The notes below the pieces were generated by a model. The model saw nothing but the letters and a program-made list of their open reading frames with translations. It did not search any database and had not been told where the DNA came from. From contig CM026390.1 of the NCBI GenBank assembly GCA_014843695.1, positions 94,015,975 through 94,079,974 on the forward strand: 64,000 bases of DNA. Direction: 5' to 3'. Origin of the DNA: Archivesica marissinica (taxonomy: Eukaryota > Mollusca > Bivalvia > Venerida > Vesicomyidae). Shown here one piece after another: positions 12,301-27,300 of this stretch (its first letter is position 1; each line of letters starts with the position of its first letter). Both the position numbers and the translations under genes were made by a program.

Positions 12301-15300
12301 GATGTATTGTGTCTATGTACAGGATGGGTTATGCATGCAGTATATATAGAGCCGCCTCCGTGGTCGAGTGGTTAAGGTCGCTGACTTGTATACCACTGTA
12401 ACCTATCATCACTGATAGTCACGGGTTCGAGCCCCGCTCAGGCCGTGTCTCATTTATATGAAAAAGTTGGCAGTTTCTTACGGAGGTTGGTGCACCCAAG
12501 TACTGGTTAACCGCTGGAGCCTGCCCAGGAAAGGTGTTGTTAGGTAAACTGCCCGCCGGCGATATAGCCCAAAATGGTGCTGATGCAGGCGTAAAACCCG
12601 AATCATAACATAACATAACATAAGTATATATAGAGATGTATTGTGTCTATGTACAGGATGGGTTATGCATGCAGTATATATAGAGATGTATTGTGTATAT
12701 GTACAGGATGGGTTATGCAGGCAGTATATATAGAGATGTATTGTGTATATGTACAGGATGTGTTATGCATGCAGTATATAGAGAGATGTATTGTGTCTAT
12801 GTACAGGATGGGTTATGCGGGCAGTATATATAGAGAGATGTATTGTGTCTATGTACAGGATGGGTTATGCATGCAGTATATATAGAGATGTATTGTGTCT
12901 ATGTACAGGGTGGGTTATGCAGGCAGTATATATAGAGATGTATTGTGTCTATGTACAGGATGGGTTATGCAGGCAGTATATATAGAGAGATGTATTGTGT
13001 CTATGTACAGGATGGGTTATGCAGGCAGTATATATAGAGAGATGTATTGTGTCTATGTACAGGATGGGTTATGCAGGCAGTATATATAGAGATGTATTGT
13101 GTCTATGTACAGGATGGGTTATGCAGGCAGTATATATAGATGTATTGTGTCTATGTACAGGATGGGTTATGCAGGCAGTATATATAGATGTATTGTGTCT
13201 ATGTACAGGATGGGTTATGCATGCAGTATATATAGATGTATTGTGTCTATGTACAGGATGGGTTATGCAGGCAGTATATATAGAGATGTATTGTGTATAT
13301 GTACAGGATGGGTTATGCATGCAGTATATAGAGAGATGTATTGTGTATATGTACAGGATGGGTTATGCATGCAGTATATATAGATGTATTGTGTCTATGT
13401 ACAGGATGGGTTATGCGGGCAGTATATATAGAGAGATGTATTGTGTCTATGTACAGGATGGGTTATGCATGCAGTATATATAGAGATGTATTGTGTATAT
13501 GTACAGGATGGGTTATGCAGGCAGTATATAGAGATGTATTGTGTCTATGTACAGGATGGGTTATGCGGGCAGTATATATAGAGAGATGTATTGTGTATAT
13601 GTACAGGATGGGTTATGCATGCAGTATATATAGAGATGTATTGTGTATATGTACAGGATGGGTTATGCAGGCAGTATATATAGAGATGTATTGTGTCTAT
13701 GTACAGGATGGGTTATGCAGGCAGTATATATAGAGAGATGTATTGTGTTTATGTACAGGATGGATTATGCATGCAGTATATATAGAGACGTATTGTGTAT
13801 ATGTACAGGATGGGTTATGCAGGCAGTATATATAGAGATGTATTGTGTATATGTACAGGATGGGTTATGCATGCAGTATATAGAGAGATGTATTGTGTCT
13901 ATGTACAGGATGGGTTATGCAGGCAGTATATATATAGAGATGTATTGTGTCTATGTACAGGATGGGTTATGCAGGCAGTATATATAGAGAGATGTATTGT
14001 GTCTATGTACAGGATGGGTTATGCAGGTAGTATATATAGAGATGTATTGTGTATATGTACAGGATGGGTTATGCATGCAGTATATATAGAGATGTATTGT
14101 GTATATGTACAGGATGGGTTATGCAGGCAGTATATATAGAGATGTATTGTGTATATGTACAGGATGGGTTATGCAGGCAGTATATATAGAGATGTATTGT
14201 GTCTATGTACAGGATGGGTTATGCAGGCAGTATATAGAGAGATGTATTGTGTCTATGTACAGGATGGGTTATGCAGGCAGTATATATAGAGAGATGTATT
14301 GTGTCTATGTACAGGATGGGTTATGCATGCAGTATATATAGAGATGTATTGTGTCTATGTACAGGATGGGTTATGCAGGCAGTATATATAGAGATGTATT
14401 GTGTCTATGTACAGGATGGGTTATGCAGGCAGTATATATAAGAGATGTATTGTGTCTATGTACAGGATGGGTTATGCAGGCAGTATATATAGAGAGATGT
14501 ATTGTGTCTATGTACAGGATGGGTTATGCAGGCAGTATATATAGAGATGTATTGTGTCTATGTACAGGATGGGTTATGCAGGCAGTATATATAGATGTAT
14601 TGTGTCTATGTACAGGATGGGTTATGCAGGCAGTATATATAGATGTATTGTGTCTATGTACAGGATGGGTTATGCATGCAGTATATATAGATGTATTGTG
14701 TCTATGTACAGGATGGGTTATGCAGGCAGTATATATAGAGATGTATTGTGTCTATGTACAGGATGGGTTATGCAGGCAGATATAGAGAGATGTATTGTGT
14801 ATATGTACAGGATGGGTTATGCATGCAGTATATATAGAGATGTATTGTGTATATGTACAGGATGGGTTATGCAGGCAGTATATATAGAGATGTATTGTGT
14901 CTATGTACAGGATGGGTTATGCAGGCAGTATATATAGAGAGATGTATTGTGTTTATGTACAGGATGGATTATGCATGCAGTATATATAGAGACGTATTTT
15001 GTATATGTACAGGATGGGTTATGCAGGCAGTATATATAGAGATGTATTGTGTATATGTACAGGATGGGTTATGCATGCAGTATATAGAGAGATGTATTGT
15101 GTCTATGTACAGGATGGGTTATGCAGGCAGTATATATATAGAGATGTATTGTGTCTATGTACAGGATGGGTTATGCAGGCAGTATATATAGAGAGATGTA
15201 TTGTGTCTATGTACAGGATGGGTTATGCAGGTAGTATATATAGAGATGTATTGTGTATATGTACAGGATGGGTTATGCATGCAGTATATATAGAGATGTA

Positions 15301-18300
15301 TTGTGTATATGTACAGGATGGGTTATGCAGGCAGTATATATAGAGATGTATTGTGTATATGTACAGGATGGGTTATGCATGCAGTATATAGAGAGATGTA
15401 TTGTGTCTATGTACAGGATGGGTTATGCAGGCAGTATATATATAGAGATGTATTGTGTCTATGTACAGGATGGGTTATGCAGGCAGTATATATAGAGAGA
15501 TGTATTGTGTCTATGTACAGGATGGGTTATGCAGGTAGTATATATAGAGATGTATTGTGTATATGTACAGGATGGGTTATGCATGCAGTATATATAGAGA
15601 TGTATTGTGTATATGTACAGGATGGGTTATGCAGGCAGTATATATAGAGATGTATTGTGTATATGTACAGGATGGGTTATGCAGGCAGTATATATAGAGA
15701 TGTATTGTGTCTATGTACAGGATGGGTTATGCAGGCAGTATATAAGAGATGTATTGTGTCTATGTACAGGATGGGTTATGCGGGCAGTATATATAGAGAG
15801 ATGTATTGTGTCTATGTACAGGATGGGTTATGCATGCAGTATATATAGAGATGTATTGTGTATATGTACAGGATGGGTTATGCAGGCAGTATATATAGAG
15901 ATGTATTGTGTCTATGTACAGGATGGGTTATGCATGCAGTATATAGAGAGATGTATTGTGTCTATGTACAGGATGGGTTATGCAGGCAGTATATATAAGA
16001 GATGTATTGTGTCTATGTACAGGATGGGTTATGCAGGCAGTATATAGAGATGTATTGTGTCTATGTACAGGATGGGTTATGCGGGCAGTATATATAGAGA
16101 GATGTATTGTGTATATGTACAGGATGGGTTATGCATGCAGTATATAGAGAGATGTATTGTGTCTATGTACAGGATGGGTTATGCGGGCAGTATATATAGA
16201 GAGATGTATTGTGTCTATGTACAGGATGGGTTATGCAAGCAGTATATAGAGATGTATTGTGTCTATGTACAGGATGGGTTATGCATGCAGTATATAGAGA
16301 GATGTATTGTGTCTATGTACAGGATGGGTTATGCGGGCAGTATATATAGAGAGATATATTGTGTCTATGTACAGGATGGGTTATGCAGGCAGTATATAGA
16401 GATGTATTGTGTCTATGTACAGGATGGGTTATGCAGGCAGTATATATAGAGATGTATTGTGTCTATGTACAGGATGGGTTATGCATGCAGTATATAGAGA
16501 GATGTATTGTGTATATGTACAGGATGGGTTATGCATGCAGTATATATAGATGTATTGTGTCTATGTACAGGATGGGTTATGCGGGCAGTATATATAGAGA
16601 GATGTATTGTGTCTATGTACAGGATGGGTTATGCATGCAGTATATATAGAGATGTATTGTGTATATGTACAGGATGGGTTATGCAGGCAGTANNNNNNNN
16701 NNNNNNNNNNNNNNNNNNNNNNNNNNNNNNNNNNNNNNNNNNNNNNNNNNNNNNNNNNNNNNNNNNNNNNNNNNNNNNNNNNNNNNNNNNNNNNNNNNNN
16801 NNNNNNNNNNNNNNNNNNNNNNNNNNNNNNNNNNNNNNNNNNNNNNNNNNNNNNNNNNNNNNNNNNNNNNNNNNNNNNNNNNNNNNNNNNNNNNNNNNNN
16901 NNNNNNNNNNNNNNNNNNNNNNNNNNNNNNNNNNNNNNNNNNNNNNNNNNNNNNNNNNNNNNNNNNNNNNNNNNNNNNNNNNNNNNNNNNNNNNNNNNNN
17001 NNNNNNNNNNNNNNNNNNNNNNNNNNNNNNNNNNNNNNNNNNNNNNNNNNNNNNNNNNNNNNNNNNNNNNNNNNNNNNNNNNNNNNNNNNNNNNNNNNNN
17101 NNNNNNNNNNNNNNNNNNNNNNNNNNNNNNNNNNNNNNNNNNNNNNNNNNNNNNNNNNNNNNNNNNNNNNNNNNNNNNNNNNNNNNNNNNNNNNNNNNNN
17201 NNNNNNNNNNNNNNNNNNNNNNNNNNNNNNNNNNNNNNNNNNNNNNNNNNNNNNNNNNNNNNNNNNNNNNNNNNNNNNNNNNNNNNNNNNNNNNNNNNNN
17301 NNNNNNNNNNNNNNNNNNNNNNNNNNNNNNNNNNNNNNNNNNNNNNNNNNNNNNNNNNNNNNNNNNNNNNNNNNNNNNNNNNNNNNNNNNNNNNNNNNNN
17401 NNNNNNNNNNNNNNNNNNNNNNNNNNNNNNNNNNNNNNNNNNNNNNNNNNNNNNNNNNNNNNNNNNNNNNNNNNNNNNNNNNNNNNNNNNNNNNNNNNNN
17501 NNNNNNNNNNNNNNNNNNNNNNNNNNNNNNNNNNNNNNNNNNNNNNNNNNNNNNNNNNNNNNNNNNNNNNNNNNNNNNNNNNNNNNNNNNNNNNNNNNNN
17601 NNNNNNNNNNNNNNNNNNNNNNNNNNNNNNNNNNNNNNNNNNNNNNNNNNNNNNNNNNNNNNNNNNNNNNNNNNNNNNNNNNNNNNNNNNNNGTTATGCA
17701 GGCAGTATATATAGATGTATTGTGTCTATGTACAGGATGGGTTATGCAGGCAGTATATATAGATGTATTGTGTCTATGTACAGGATGGGTTATGCATGCA
17801 GTATATATAGAGATGTATTGTGTCTATGTACAGGATGGGTTATGCAGGCAGTATATATAGATGTATTGTGTCTATGTACAGGATGGGTTATGCAGGCAGT
17901 ATATATAGATGTATTGTGTCTATGTACAGGATGGGTTATGCATGCAGTATATATATAGATGTATTGTGTCTATGTACAGGATGGGTTATGCAGGCAGTAT
18001 ATATAGATGTATTGTGTCTATGTACAGGATGGGTTATGCAGGCAGTATATAGAGATGTATTGTGTCTATGTACAGGATGGGTTATGCATGCAGTATATAT
18101 AGATGTATTGTGTCTATGTACAGGATGGGTTATGCAGGCAGTATATATAGATGTATTGTGTCTATGTACAGGATGGGTTATGCAGGCAGTATATATAGAT
18201 GTATTGTGTCTATGTACAGGATGGGTTATGCAGGCAGTATATATAGAGATGTATTGTGTCTATGTACAGGATGGGTTATGCAGGCAGTATATATAGATGT

Positions 18301-21300
18301 ATTGTGTCTATGTACAGGATGGGTTATGCAGGCAGTATATAGAGATGTATTGTGTCTATGTACAGGATGGGTTATGCAGGCAGTATATATAGATGTATTG
18401 TGTCTATGTACAGGATGGGTTATGCAGGCAGTATATAGATGTATTGTGTCTATGTACAGGATGGGTTATGCAGGCAGTATATATAGATGTATTGTGTCTA
18501 TGTACAGGATGGGTTATGCAGGCAGTATATATAGATGTATTGTGTCTATGTACAGGATGGGTTATGCAGGCAGTATATATAGATGTATTGTGTCTATGTA
18601 CAGGATGGGTTATGCAGGCAGTATATAGAGATGTATTGTGTCTATGTACAGGATGGGTTATGCAGGCAGTATATATAGAGATGTATTGTGTCTATGTACA
18701 GGATGGGTTATGCAGGCAGTATATAGAGATGTATTGTGTCTATGTACAGGATGGGTTATGCATGCAGTATATAGAGAGATGTATTGTGTCTATGTACAGG
18801 ATGGGTTATGCAGGCAGTATATATAAGAGATGTATTGTGTCTATGTACAGGATGGGTTATGCAAGCAGTATATAGAGATGTATTGTGTCTATGTACAGGA
18901 TGGGTTATGCAGGCAGTATATAGAGAGATGTATTGTGTCTATGTACAGGATGGGTTATGCGGGCAGTATATATAGAGAGATGTATTGTGTCTATGTACAG
19001 GATGGGTTATGCAGGCAGTATATAGAGATGTATTGTGTCTATGTACAGGATGGGTTATGCAGGCAGTATATATAGAGATGTATTGTGTATATGTACAGGA
19101 TGGGTTATGCATGCAGTATATAGAGAGATGTATTGTGTCTATGTACAGGATGGGTTATGCATGCAGTATATATAGATGTATTGTGTCTATGTACAGGATG
19201 GGTTATGCAGGCAGTATATATAAAGATGTATTGTGTCTATGTACAGGATGGGTTATGCAGGCAGTATATATAGAGATGTATTGTGTCTATGTACAGGATG
19301 GGTTATGCAGGCAGTATATATAGATGTATTGTGTCTATGTACAGGATGGTTATGCAGGCAGTATATATAGATGTATTGTGTCTATGTACAGGATGGGTTA
19401 TGCAGGCAGTATATAGAGATGTATTGTGTCTATGTACAGGATGGGTTATGCAGGCAGTATATAAGAGATGTATTGTGTCTATGTACAGGATGGGTTATGC
19501 AGGCAGTATATAGATAGATGTATTGTGTCTATGTACAGGATGGGTTATGCAGGCAGTATATATAGAGATGTATTGTGTCTATGTACAGGATGGGTTATGC
19601 AGGCAGTATATATAGATGTATTGTGTCTATGTACAGGATGGGTTATGCAGGCAGTATATATAGATGTATTGTGTCTATGTACAGGATGGGTTATGCAGGC
19701 AGTATATATAGATGTATTGTGTCTATGTACAGGATGGGTTATGCAGGCAGTATATAGATGTATTGTGTCTATGTACAGGATGGGTTATGCAGGCAGTATA
19801 TATAGATGTATTGTGTCTATGTACAGGATGGGTTATGCAGGCAGTATATATAGATGTATTGTGTCTATGTACAGGATGGGTTATGCAGGCAGTATATATA
19901 GATGTATTGTGTCTATGTACAGGATGGGTTATGCAGGCAGTATATAGAGATGTATTGTGTCTATGTACAGGATGGGTTATGCAGGCAGTATATAGAGATG
20001 TATTGTGTCTATGTACAGGATGGGTTATGCAGGCAGTATATAGAGATGTATTGTGTCTATGTACAGGATGGGTTATGCAGGCAGTATATATAGATGTATT
20101 GTGTCTATGTACAGGATGGGTTATGCAGGCAGTATATAGAGATGTATTGTGTCTATGTACAGGATGGGTTATGCAGGCAGTATATATAGATGTATTGTGT
20201 CTATGTACAGGATGGGTTATGCAGGCAGTATATATAGATGTATTGTGTCTATGTACAGGATGGGTTATGCAGGCAGTATATAGAGATGTATTGTGTCTAT
20301 GTACAGGATGGGTTATGCAGGCAGTATATAGAGATGTATTGTGTCTATGTACAGGATGGGTTATGCAGGCAGTATATATAGATGTATTGTGTCTATGTAC
20401 AGGATGGGTTATGCAGGCAGTATATATAGATGTATTGTGTCTATGTACAGGATGGGTTATGCAGGCAGTATATAGAGAGGTATTGTGTCTATGTACAGGA
20501 TGGGTTATGCATGCAGTATATATAGAGATGTATTGTGTCTATGTACAGGATGGGTTATGCAGGCAGTATATATATAGATGTATTGTGTCTATGTACAGGA
20601 TGGGTTATGCAGGCAGTATATATAGATGTATTGTGTCTATGTACAGGATGGGTTATGCAGGCAGTATATAGAGATGTATTGTGTCTATGTACAGGATGGG
20701 TTATGCAGGCAGTATATAGAGATGTATTGTGTCTATGTACAGGATGGGTTATGCATGCAGTATATATAGATGTATTGTGTCTATGTACAGGATGGGTTAT
20801 GCAGGCAGTATATATAGATGTATTGTGTCTATGTACAGGATGGGTTATGCAGGCAGTATATAGAGAGGTATTGTGTCTATGTACAGGATGGGTTATGCAT
20901 GCAGTATATATAGAGATGTATTGTGTCTATGTACAGGATGGGTTATGCAGGCAGTATATATATAGATGTATTGTGTCTATGTACAGGATGGGTTATGCAG
21001 GCAGTATATAGAGATGTATTGTGTCTATGTACAGGATGGGTTATGCAGGCAGTATATATAGATGTATTGTGTCTATGTACAGGATGGGTTATGCAGGCAG
21101 TATATATATAGATGTATTGTGTCTATGTACAGGATGGGTTATGCAGGCAGTATATATAGATGTATTGTGTCTATGTACAGGATGGGTTATGCAGGCAGTA
21201 TATATAGATGTATTGTGTCTATGTACAGGATGGGTTATGCAGGCAGTATATATAGATGTATTGTGTCTATGTACAGGATGGGTTATGCAGGCAGTATATA

Positions 21301-24300
21301 TAGATGTATTGTGTCTATGTACAGGATGGGTTATGCAGGCAGTATATAGAGATGTATTGTGTCTATGTACAGGATGGGTTATGCAGGCAGTATATAGAGA
21401 TGTATTGTGTCTATGTACAGGATGGGTTATGCAGGCAGTATATAAGAGATGTATTGTGTCTATGTACAGGATGGGTTATGCAGGCAGTATATATAGATGT
21501 ATTGTGTCTATGTACAGGATGGGTTATGCAGGCAGTATATATAGATGTATTGTGTCTATGTACAGGATGGGTTATGCAGGCAGTATATATATAGATGTAT
21601 TGTGTCTATGTACAGGATGGGTTATGCAGGCAGTATATAGAGATGTATTGTGTCTATGTACAGGATGGGTTATGCAGGCAGTATATAGATGTATTGTGTC
21701 TATGTACAGGATGGGTTATGCAGGCAGTATATATAGATGTATTGTGTCTATGTACAGGATGGGTTATGCAGGCAGTATATATAGATGTATTGTGTCTATG
21801 TACAGGATGGGTTATGCAGGCAGTATATATAGATGTATTGTGTCTATGTACAGGATGGGTTATGCAGGCAGTATATATAGAGATGTATTGTGTCTATGTA
21901 CAGGATGGGTTATGCAGGCAGTATATATAGATGTATTGTGTCTATGTACAGGATGGGTTATGCAGGCAGTATATATAGAGATGTATTGTGTCTATGTACA
22001 GGATGGGTTATGCAGGCAGTATATATAGATGTATTGTGTCTATGTACAGGATGGGTTATGCAGGCAGTATATATAGATGTATTGTGTCTATGTACAGGAT
22101 GGGTTATGCAGGCAGTATATATAGATGTATTGTGTCTATGTACAGGATGGGTTATGCAGGCAGTATATAGAGATGTATTGTGTCTATGTACAGGATGGGT
22201 TATGCAGGCAGTATATATAGATGTATTGTGTCTATGTACAGGATGGGTTATGCAGGCAGTATATATAGATGTATTGTGTCTATGTACAGGATGGGTTATG
22301 CAGGCAGTATATAGAGAGGTACAGACTGAACATTGACCAGGCTGAAGCCATGAAGAGAGTTGCCAACATGTACTCTGTGGAAAAATCTACTCGAGTCGAT
22401 AGTGTTCTACTTATACATGGTATTTTAACACAGTTGCTCTTTCCAATTGTTTTGTTTAATAATATGAATAATAAAATAAATAAAATAGCACATGGCGTGG
22501 CTACAAATATATATGCATTGGTCAGTTTTAGGATAATTATGTTTTCAAAGACTGCTTATGATTTCTGGGTGTTGTGTGTGTGTACGTGTATTTTCACCCT
22601 GAAAATATAATTTGTCATCATCCCCAGTACCCCCTCCCCCGACATTTTATTCATTTTCTTGCTGCCATCCGGTAGTGGACATTGTACAATATTCCATTCC
22701 TTGTTAGCCTCAGTCTACCCAGTGGGAAGCTACACATTGTTGGACATGGAAACAGTCGATACAATGATCATAGTTATTGGTGATGCGTTGAAATAAAACT
22801 TTAATTTATCATTGTAATATTGTCAGGAAATTATTTGTAACTCTCACTATATAAAATCATGTAAAACATAGCCAAGTCAGACGGATCTGTAGTCCAGTGG
22901 TAACACGCTGGACTTGTAATCCAGGGATCGCAGGTTCAATCCCCCGTCTGATCCTAATAAAATTAAGTCCTGCAGATTGGACTTTAACCGAGGTCTCGTG
23001 TCGGTGCTGTACACCGTGCATGTAAAAGAACCAGAGGAGACTCTGGAATGGGTCTCTGTATCATGCACTATCCGCCAAAAATCTAAAATGACTAATCTCT
23101 TCAGGAGACGTCGCTCATATGGGCAACCGGTAGCGACGATAAATAAACGTAAAACACAAACAGCCAAGTCAAGTCATACCCAATTTGGTCAACTTGTCAC
23201 TATTCATCTGTCGCCAGAGCAGGGCTCACTGTAATGGGCGATGTGGGTGAAACAGTTGCCCTAGGGACCCTGACATCGTCACCTGGGGAGGGGGCCCACT
23301 TCTCCCTAAAAAAAAGATTATTTTTTTTACAATTTTCGTACAAAATATTGTCCAGTAACGATAAACTGGCCCATTATAAAGCACTGCTTCTATTCAAATG
23401 TTGTATTTAATGGTGATACTGTGCATTTTAACCATAATTTGTTGAACTTTATTAAATAATGCCATTTAAGGACTCGATTGCGCGCTTTCTCACTTCTCCC
23501 AAACATTCTGACCTACTGCGCCCTGCTAGCTTTACGGTTATTTCCCCTAAATATCATTTTTAAATAACTTTCTACTGACAGATATCTATGTATGACTTGA
23601 CATTGGTATCACACCATATGCAGTCAAACCTCTGTTAAGCAACCAACCTGCATTAAGCAGCCAGTTTTCAGATTCCCAATATGTTACTTTGTTATACATT
23701 TGACCACTATTAAGCAATCACCTGTGTTAAGCAGCCACTTTCTGTGATTCACTTGGCTGGATGCTTATGACAGGTTTAGTTTAAACATATTTATTTTCTG
23801 TCAATACATGATTATTTACAACAACTGAAATAAGGAATTGGACAGAAAGCTGTATAGCTTATGATTGTCCTCTCCTTTCTAAATAATATACACAAACATT
23901 TCATGGCATAATAGTTTACAATTTCATAAATCAATGATTTTTCTTTAGGGAAAATGTAATGTTTTAGAATGATAACATATATGTACTTACATATAGCATT
24001 ACTAAACTTAATTCATAATATTTATGTAAATATGTAATACTTAAGAGTACAGAACATGACAGGTTTTGAAAATTAAATGAAAGAGAAACAACAATTAGAA
24101 GATGAGAAACAAAAAGTAAATGAACATAGAGAAGGAGAAAAGAAATATACAGAATTAATGAACAACACTCCACCATGATTCTTGGAAGCGACAGGACGAG
24201 AATTTCGACACGAAATTGCACTACATTGTCAGTGATGGAAAGGAAAATCTACTCATTCGAAATAAAATGTATTATAAACCATTGTATACCTACTTCATTT

Positions 24301-27300
24301 CACAAACTAACTGAAGTAAAACCGTTTTGTGTCCCTAATATAATTACGTATAACACTGAACAATGCTGCGTTCGATTCATATGTAAGCGTCGGATTTCCT
24401 TGCAGAATGACATCCAATGTAGGACTACAAACTTGAGAGATTGAATTCAGCATTTCTGTCCGTAAATGTGTGTATTGTGAACAAACAAGGAAATAGTGGT
24501 GAGAATTTTCAATTGCTCCACATTCGCAATATGGCAAATTAATTATGTTCTTATCAAACAAATCAGAACAGAGAGAACTGCAGTGAGTACGTAATCTTGT
24601 GTGAAGTATTTGAAGTTTTCGATCTCCTGTATAGAAATAACCTGGCACTTTCGGTAAGTCATTGTTTATGACAGGTTTGACTGTACTAACTGCAAGCACA
24701 TGTTATTTATGTTACCAGGTGTATTTGGTGCTGGGAAAAGTTTCTTGCTGTCTGTGATGGTGCTCTTTTTGGTGGAGGTGTTTCAGTTAAATGATTCCCT
24801 TTCGTCTGGACAACCGTTTCCATGGAAACTTCTCATATCATCTACAACAAATGTTGCTGTGGACAGAATACTGACGGGGTAATCTACTTACACATTCTAG
24901 AGACAACAATGTGCTACAAACCAATACAATAACAAGATACTTGTCCTCTCAACAACAAATGTTGCCAAGCAAGGAATGAAGTCACTAAATTCTAGGGGGG
25001 GATATGTTGCAGTTTGTTGAGAATTTTTTAAAGAAATTTTTAAAGAAATTTGGACCCATGCAAGAGTGTAAAAGGAACTGCATTTGTATGATTTTCTCAA
25101 GTGTATCCAGGCCTGCCATTTCCCCTGCATTGTCCTGGAGGTTTGCCTGCATTGACATTGGCTTTCCGGCTGACAGGTGTCATATAGAATATTGACCCGC
25201 CAAAATAATGACCCGCGGGTCATTATTCTATAGGAAAAAGTGACCCGCGGGTCCATATTCTATTATAGAATAATGACCCCCCTTATAGAATAATGACCCC
25301 CCCATCCCCAAAGCCTACAAAAACAATGTTATCAATATATTTTATTAATAATTGCATAAGCTATAAAATTAACAATTATCAATAAAATTATATTGAATTT
25401 ATGTATGAAAAAAGACATACACTCAACTTAATTGGTATTTGAAACCATGCAGCTCAAAATAAATACCATAAAATAGCACAGTACTAACCATTCTTATCAT
25501 ATTCATGCATGTTCTCTTAAACTTTCCAGAAAATATATAATATATGCTGTTAACCATTATAATTCTGACTGGTGTGGATAACTAATTTTTCCACAGGTGT
25601 GAAAATCCCTATTGTTGGAGCACTGCAATCAACTGTGACACTTCCTGTGTTACATGTTTTATATCATTCATAAACGAACGATGTAATTTTGTTTATAGTC
25701 GCCTCCGCATAAATGCATTTGGGCGACTGTATTTTCTAAGATGGTTATGTCCTAAGGTGATTCTTCTTGTCTATCATTCATAATACATAATATGTTATTA
25801 TTGTATGAGCAAGGACAGATAATGTGTGCCTCCCAGTGCAAGAAACTTTTCCATGCCATAGAATAATGACCCCCCTATGTTTACACAGTAAAAGTGAGAG
25901 TGGTCACTTTTCCATGCCGTAGAATAATGACCACCTGTATGTATGTAAACTATATGAGAGAGGGGGGAGGGTCACTTTTCCATGCCATATAGAATAATGA
26001 CCCTCCTGTATATTAACTATATGAGCGAGGTGGGGTCACTTTTCCATGCCATAGAATAATGACCCCCTGTATATTAACTATATGAGTGAAGGGGGGGGGT
26101 CACTTTTCCATGCCATTGAATAATGACTCCCCCTGTATATTAACTATATGAGTGAAGGGGGTCACTTTTCCATGCCATATAGAATAATGACCCTCCTGTA
26201 TATTAACTATATGAGTGGAGGGGGTCACTTTTCCATGCCATAGAATAATGACCCCCCTGTATATTAACTATATGAGTGAAGGGGGGGGGGTCACTTTTCC
26301 ATGCCATAGAATAATGACCCCTGTATATTAACTATATGAGTGAAGGGGGTCACTTTTCCATGCCATAGAATAATGACCCCCTGTATATTAACTATATGAG
26401 TGAAGGGGGGTCACTTTTCCATGCCATAGAATAATGATCCCCCAGTATAATAACTATATGAGTGAGGGGGGTCACTTTTCCATGCCATATCGATCAGCCA
26501 GTAAAGCGGGATGGATGAAGACGTCCCAATTATTTTGCTCATCATTGGTATATTTTACCAATGTATGGACAAGTGTTTGATTAAACCTTTCTATTAAACC
26601 ATTTGTTTGGGGGTGATATGCACTTGTCCTGCGATGGTCGATGCCAATTAGTCTGCAGATTTCGTCATTGAGCATTGCAAAACTATTCTATGATATAGAC
26701 AGTGACCACCTCCCACTCATATAATCTATACATATGGGGGTGATTATTCTATGATATGGATAGTGACCCCCTCCCACTCATATAATCTACACATATGTTG
26801 GTGATTATCCTATGATATGGATAGTGACACCCTCCCACTCATATAATCTACACATATGGGGGTGATTATCCTATGATATGGATAGTGACACCCTCCCCCT
26901 CATATAATCTACACATAGGGGGGTGATTATCCTATGATATGGATAGTGACACCCTCCCACTCATATAATCTACACATATGTAGGTGATTATTCTGTGATA
27001 TGGATAGTGACACCCTCCCACTCATATAATCTACACATATGTTGGTGATTATCCTATGATATAGATAGTGACCCCCTCCCACTCATATAATCTACACATA
27101 TGGGGGTGATTATTCTGTGATATGGATAGTGACACCATCCCACTCATATAATCTACACATATGTTGGTGATTATCCTATGATATCGATAGTGACACCCTC
27201 CCACTCATATAATCTACACATATGGGGGTGATTATCCTATGATATGGATAGTGAGCCCCTCCCACTCATTTAATCTACACATATGTGGGTGATTATTCTA

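Larger units (their letters stand above)
12246..22318. repeat. 48-52-bp minisatellite spanning about 10 kb, roughly 180 visible copies
   Basis: The unit contains GATGTATTGTGTCTATGTAC, then aggatgggttatgcaggcag, then a variable tatata(ta)gag linker. Variants include gcatgcag, gcgggcag and gtatatg. A ~1.2 kb block is duplicated: the rare variant with ggattatgc occurs at 13761 and 14965. The array is broken by a SINE (12352-12622) and a 1000-N gap. Its right end lies inside exon h, and the probable acceptor CAG belongs to the last unit. Confidence 0.97.

Noticed and set aside
16507..17958. Open frames up to 483 codons across the N run
   Set aside because: They are mostly unknown bases and repeat sequence.
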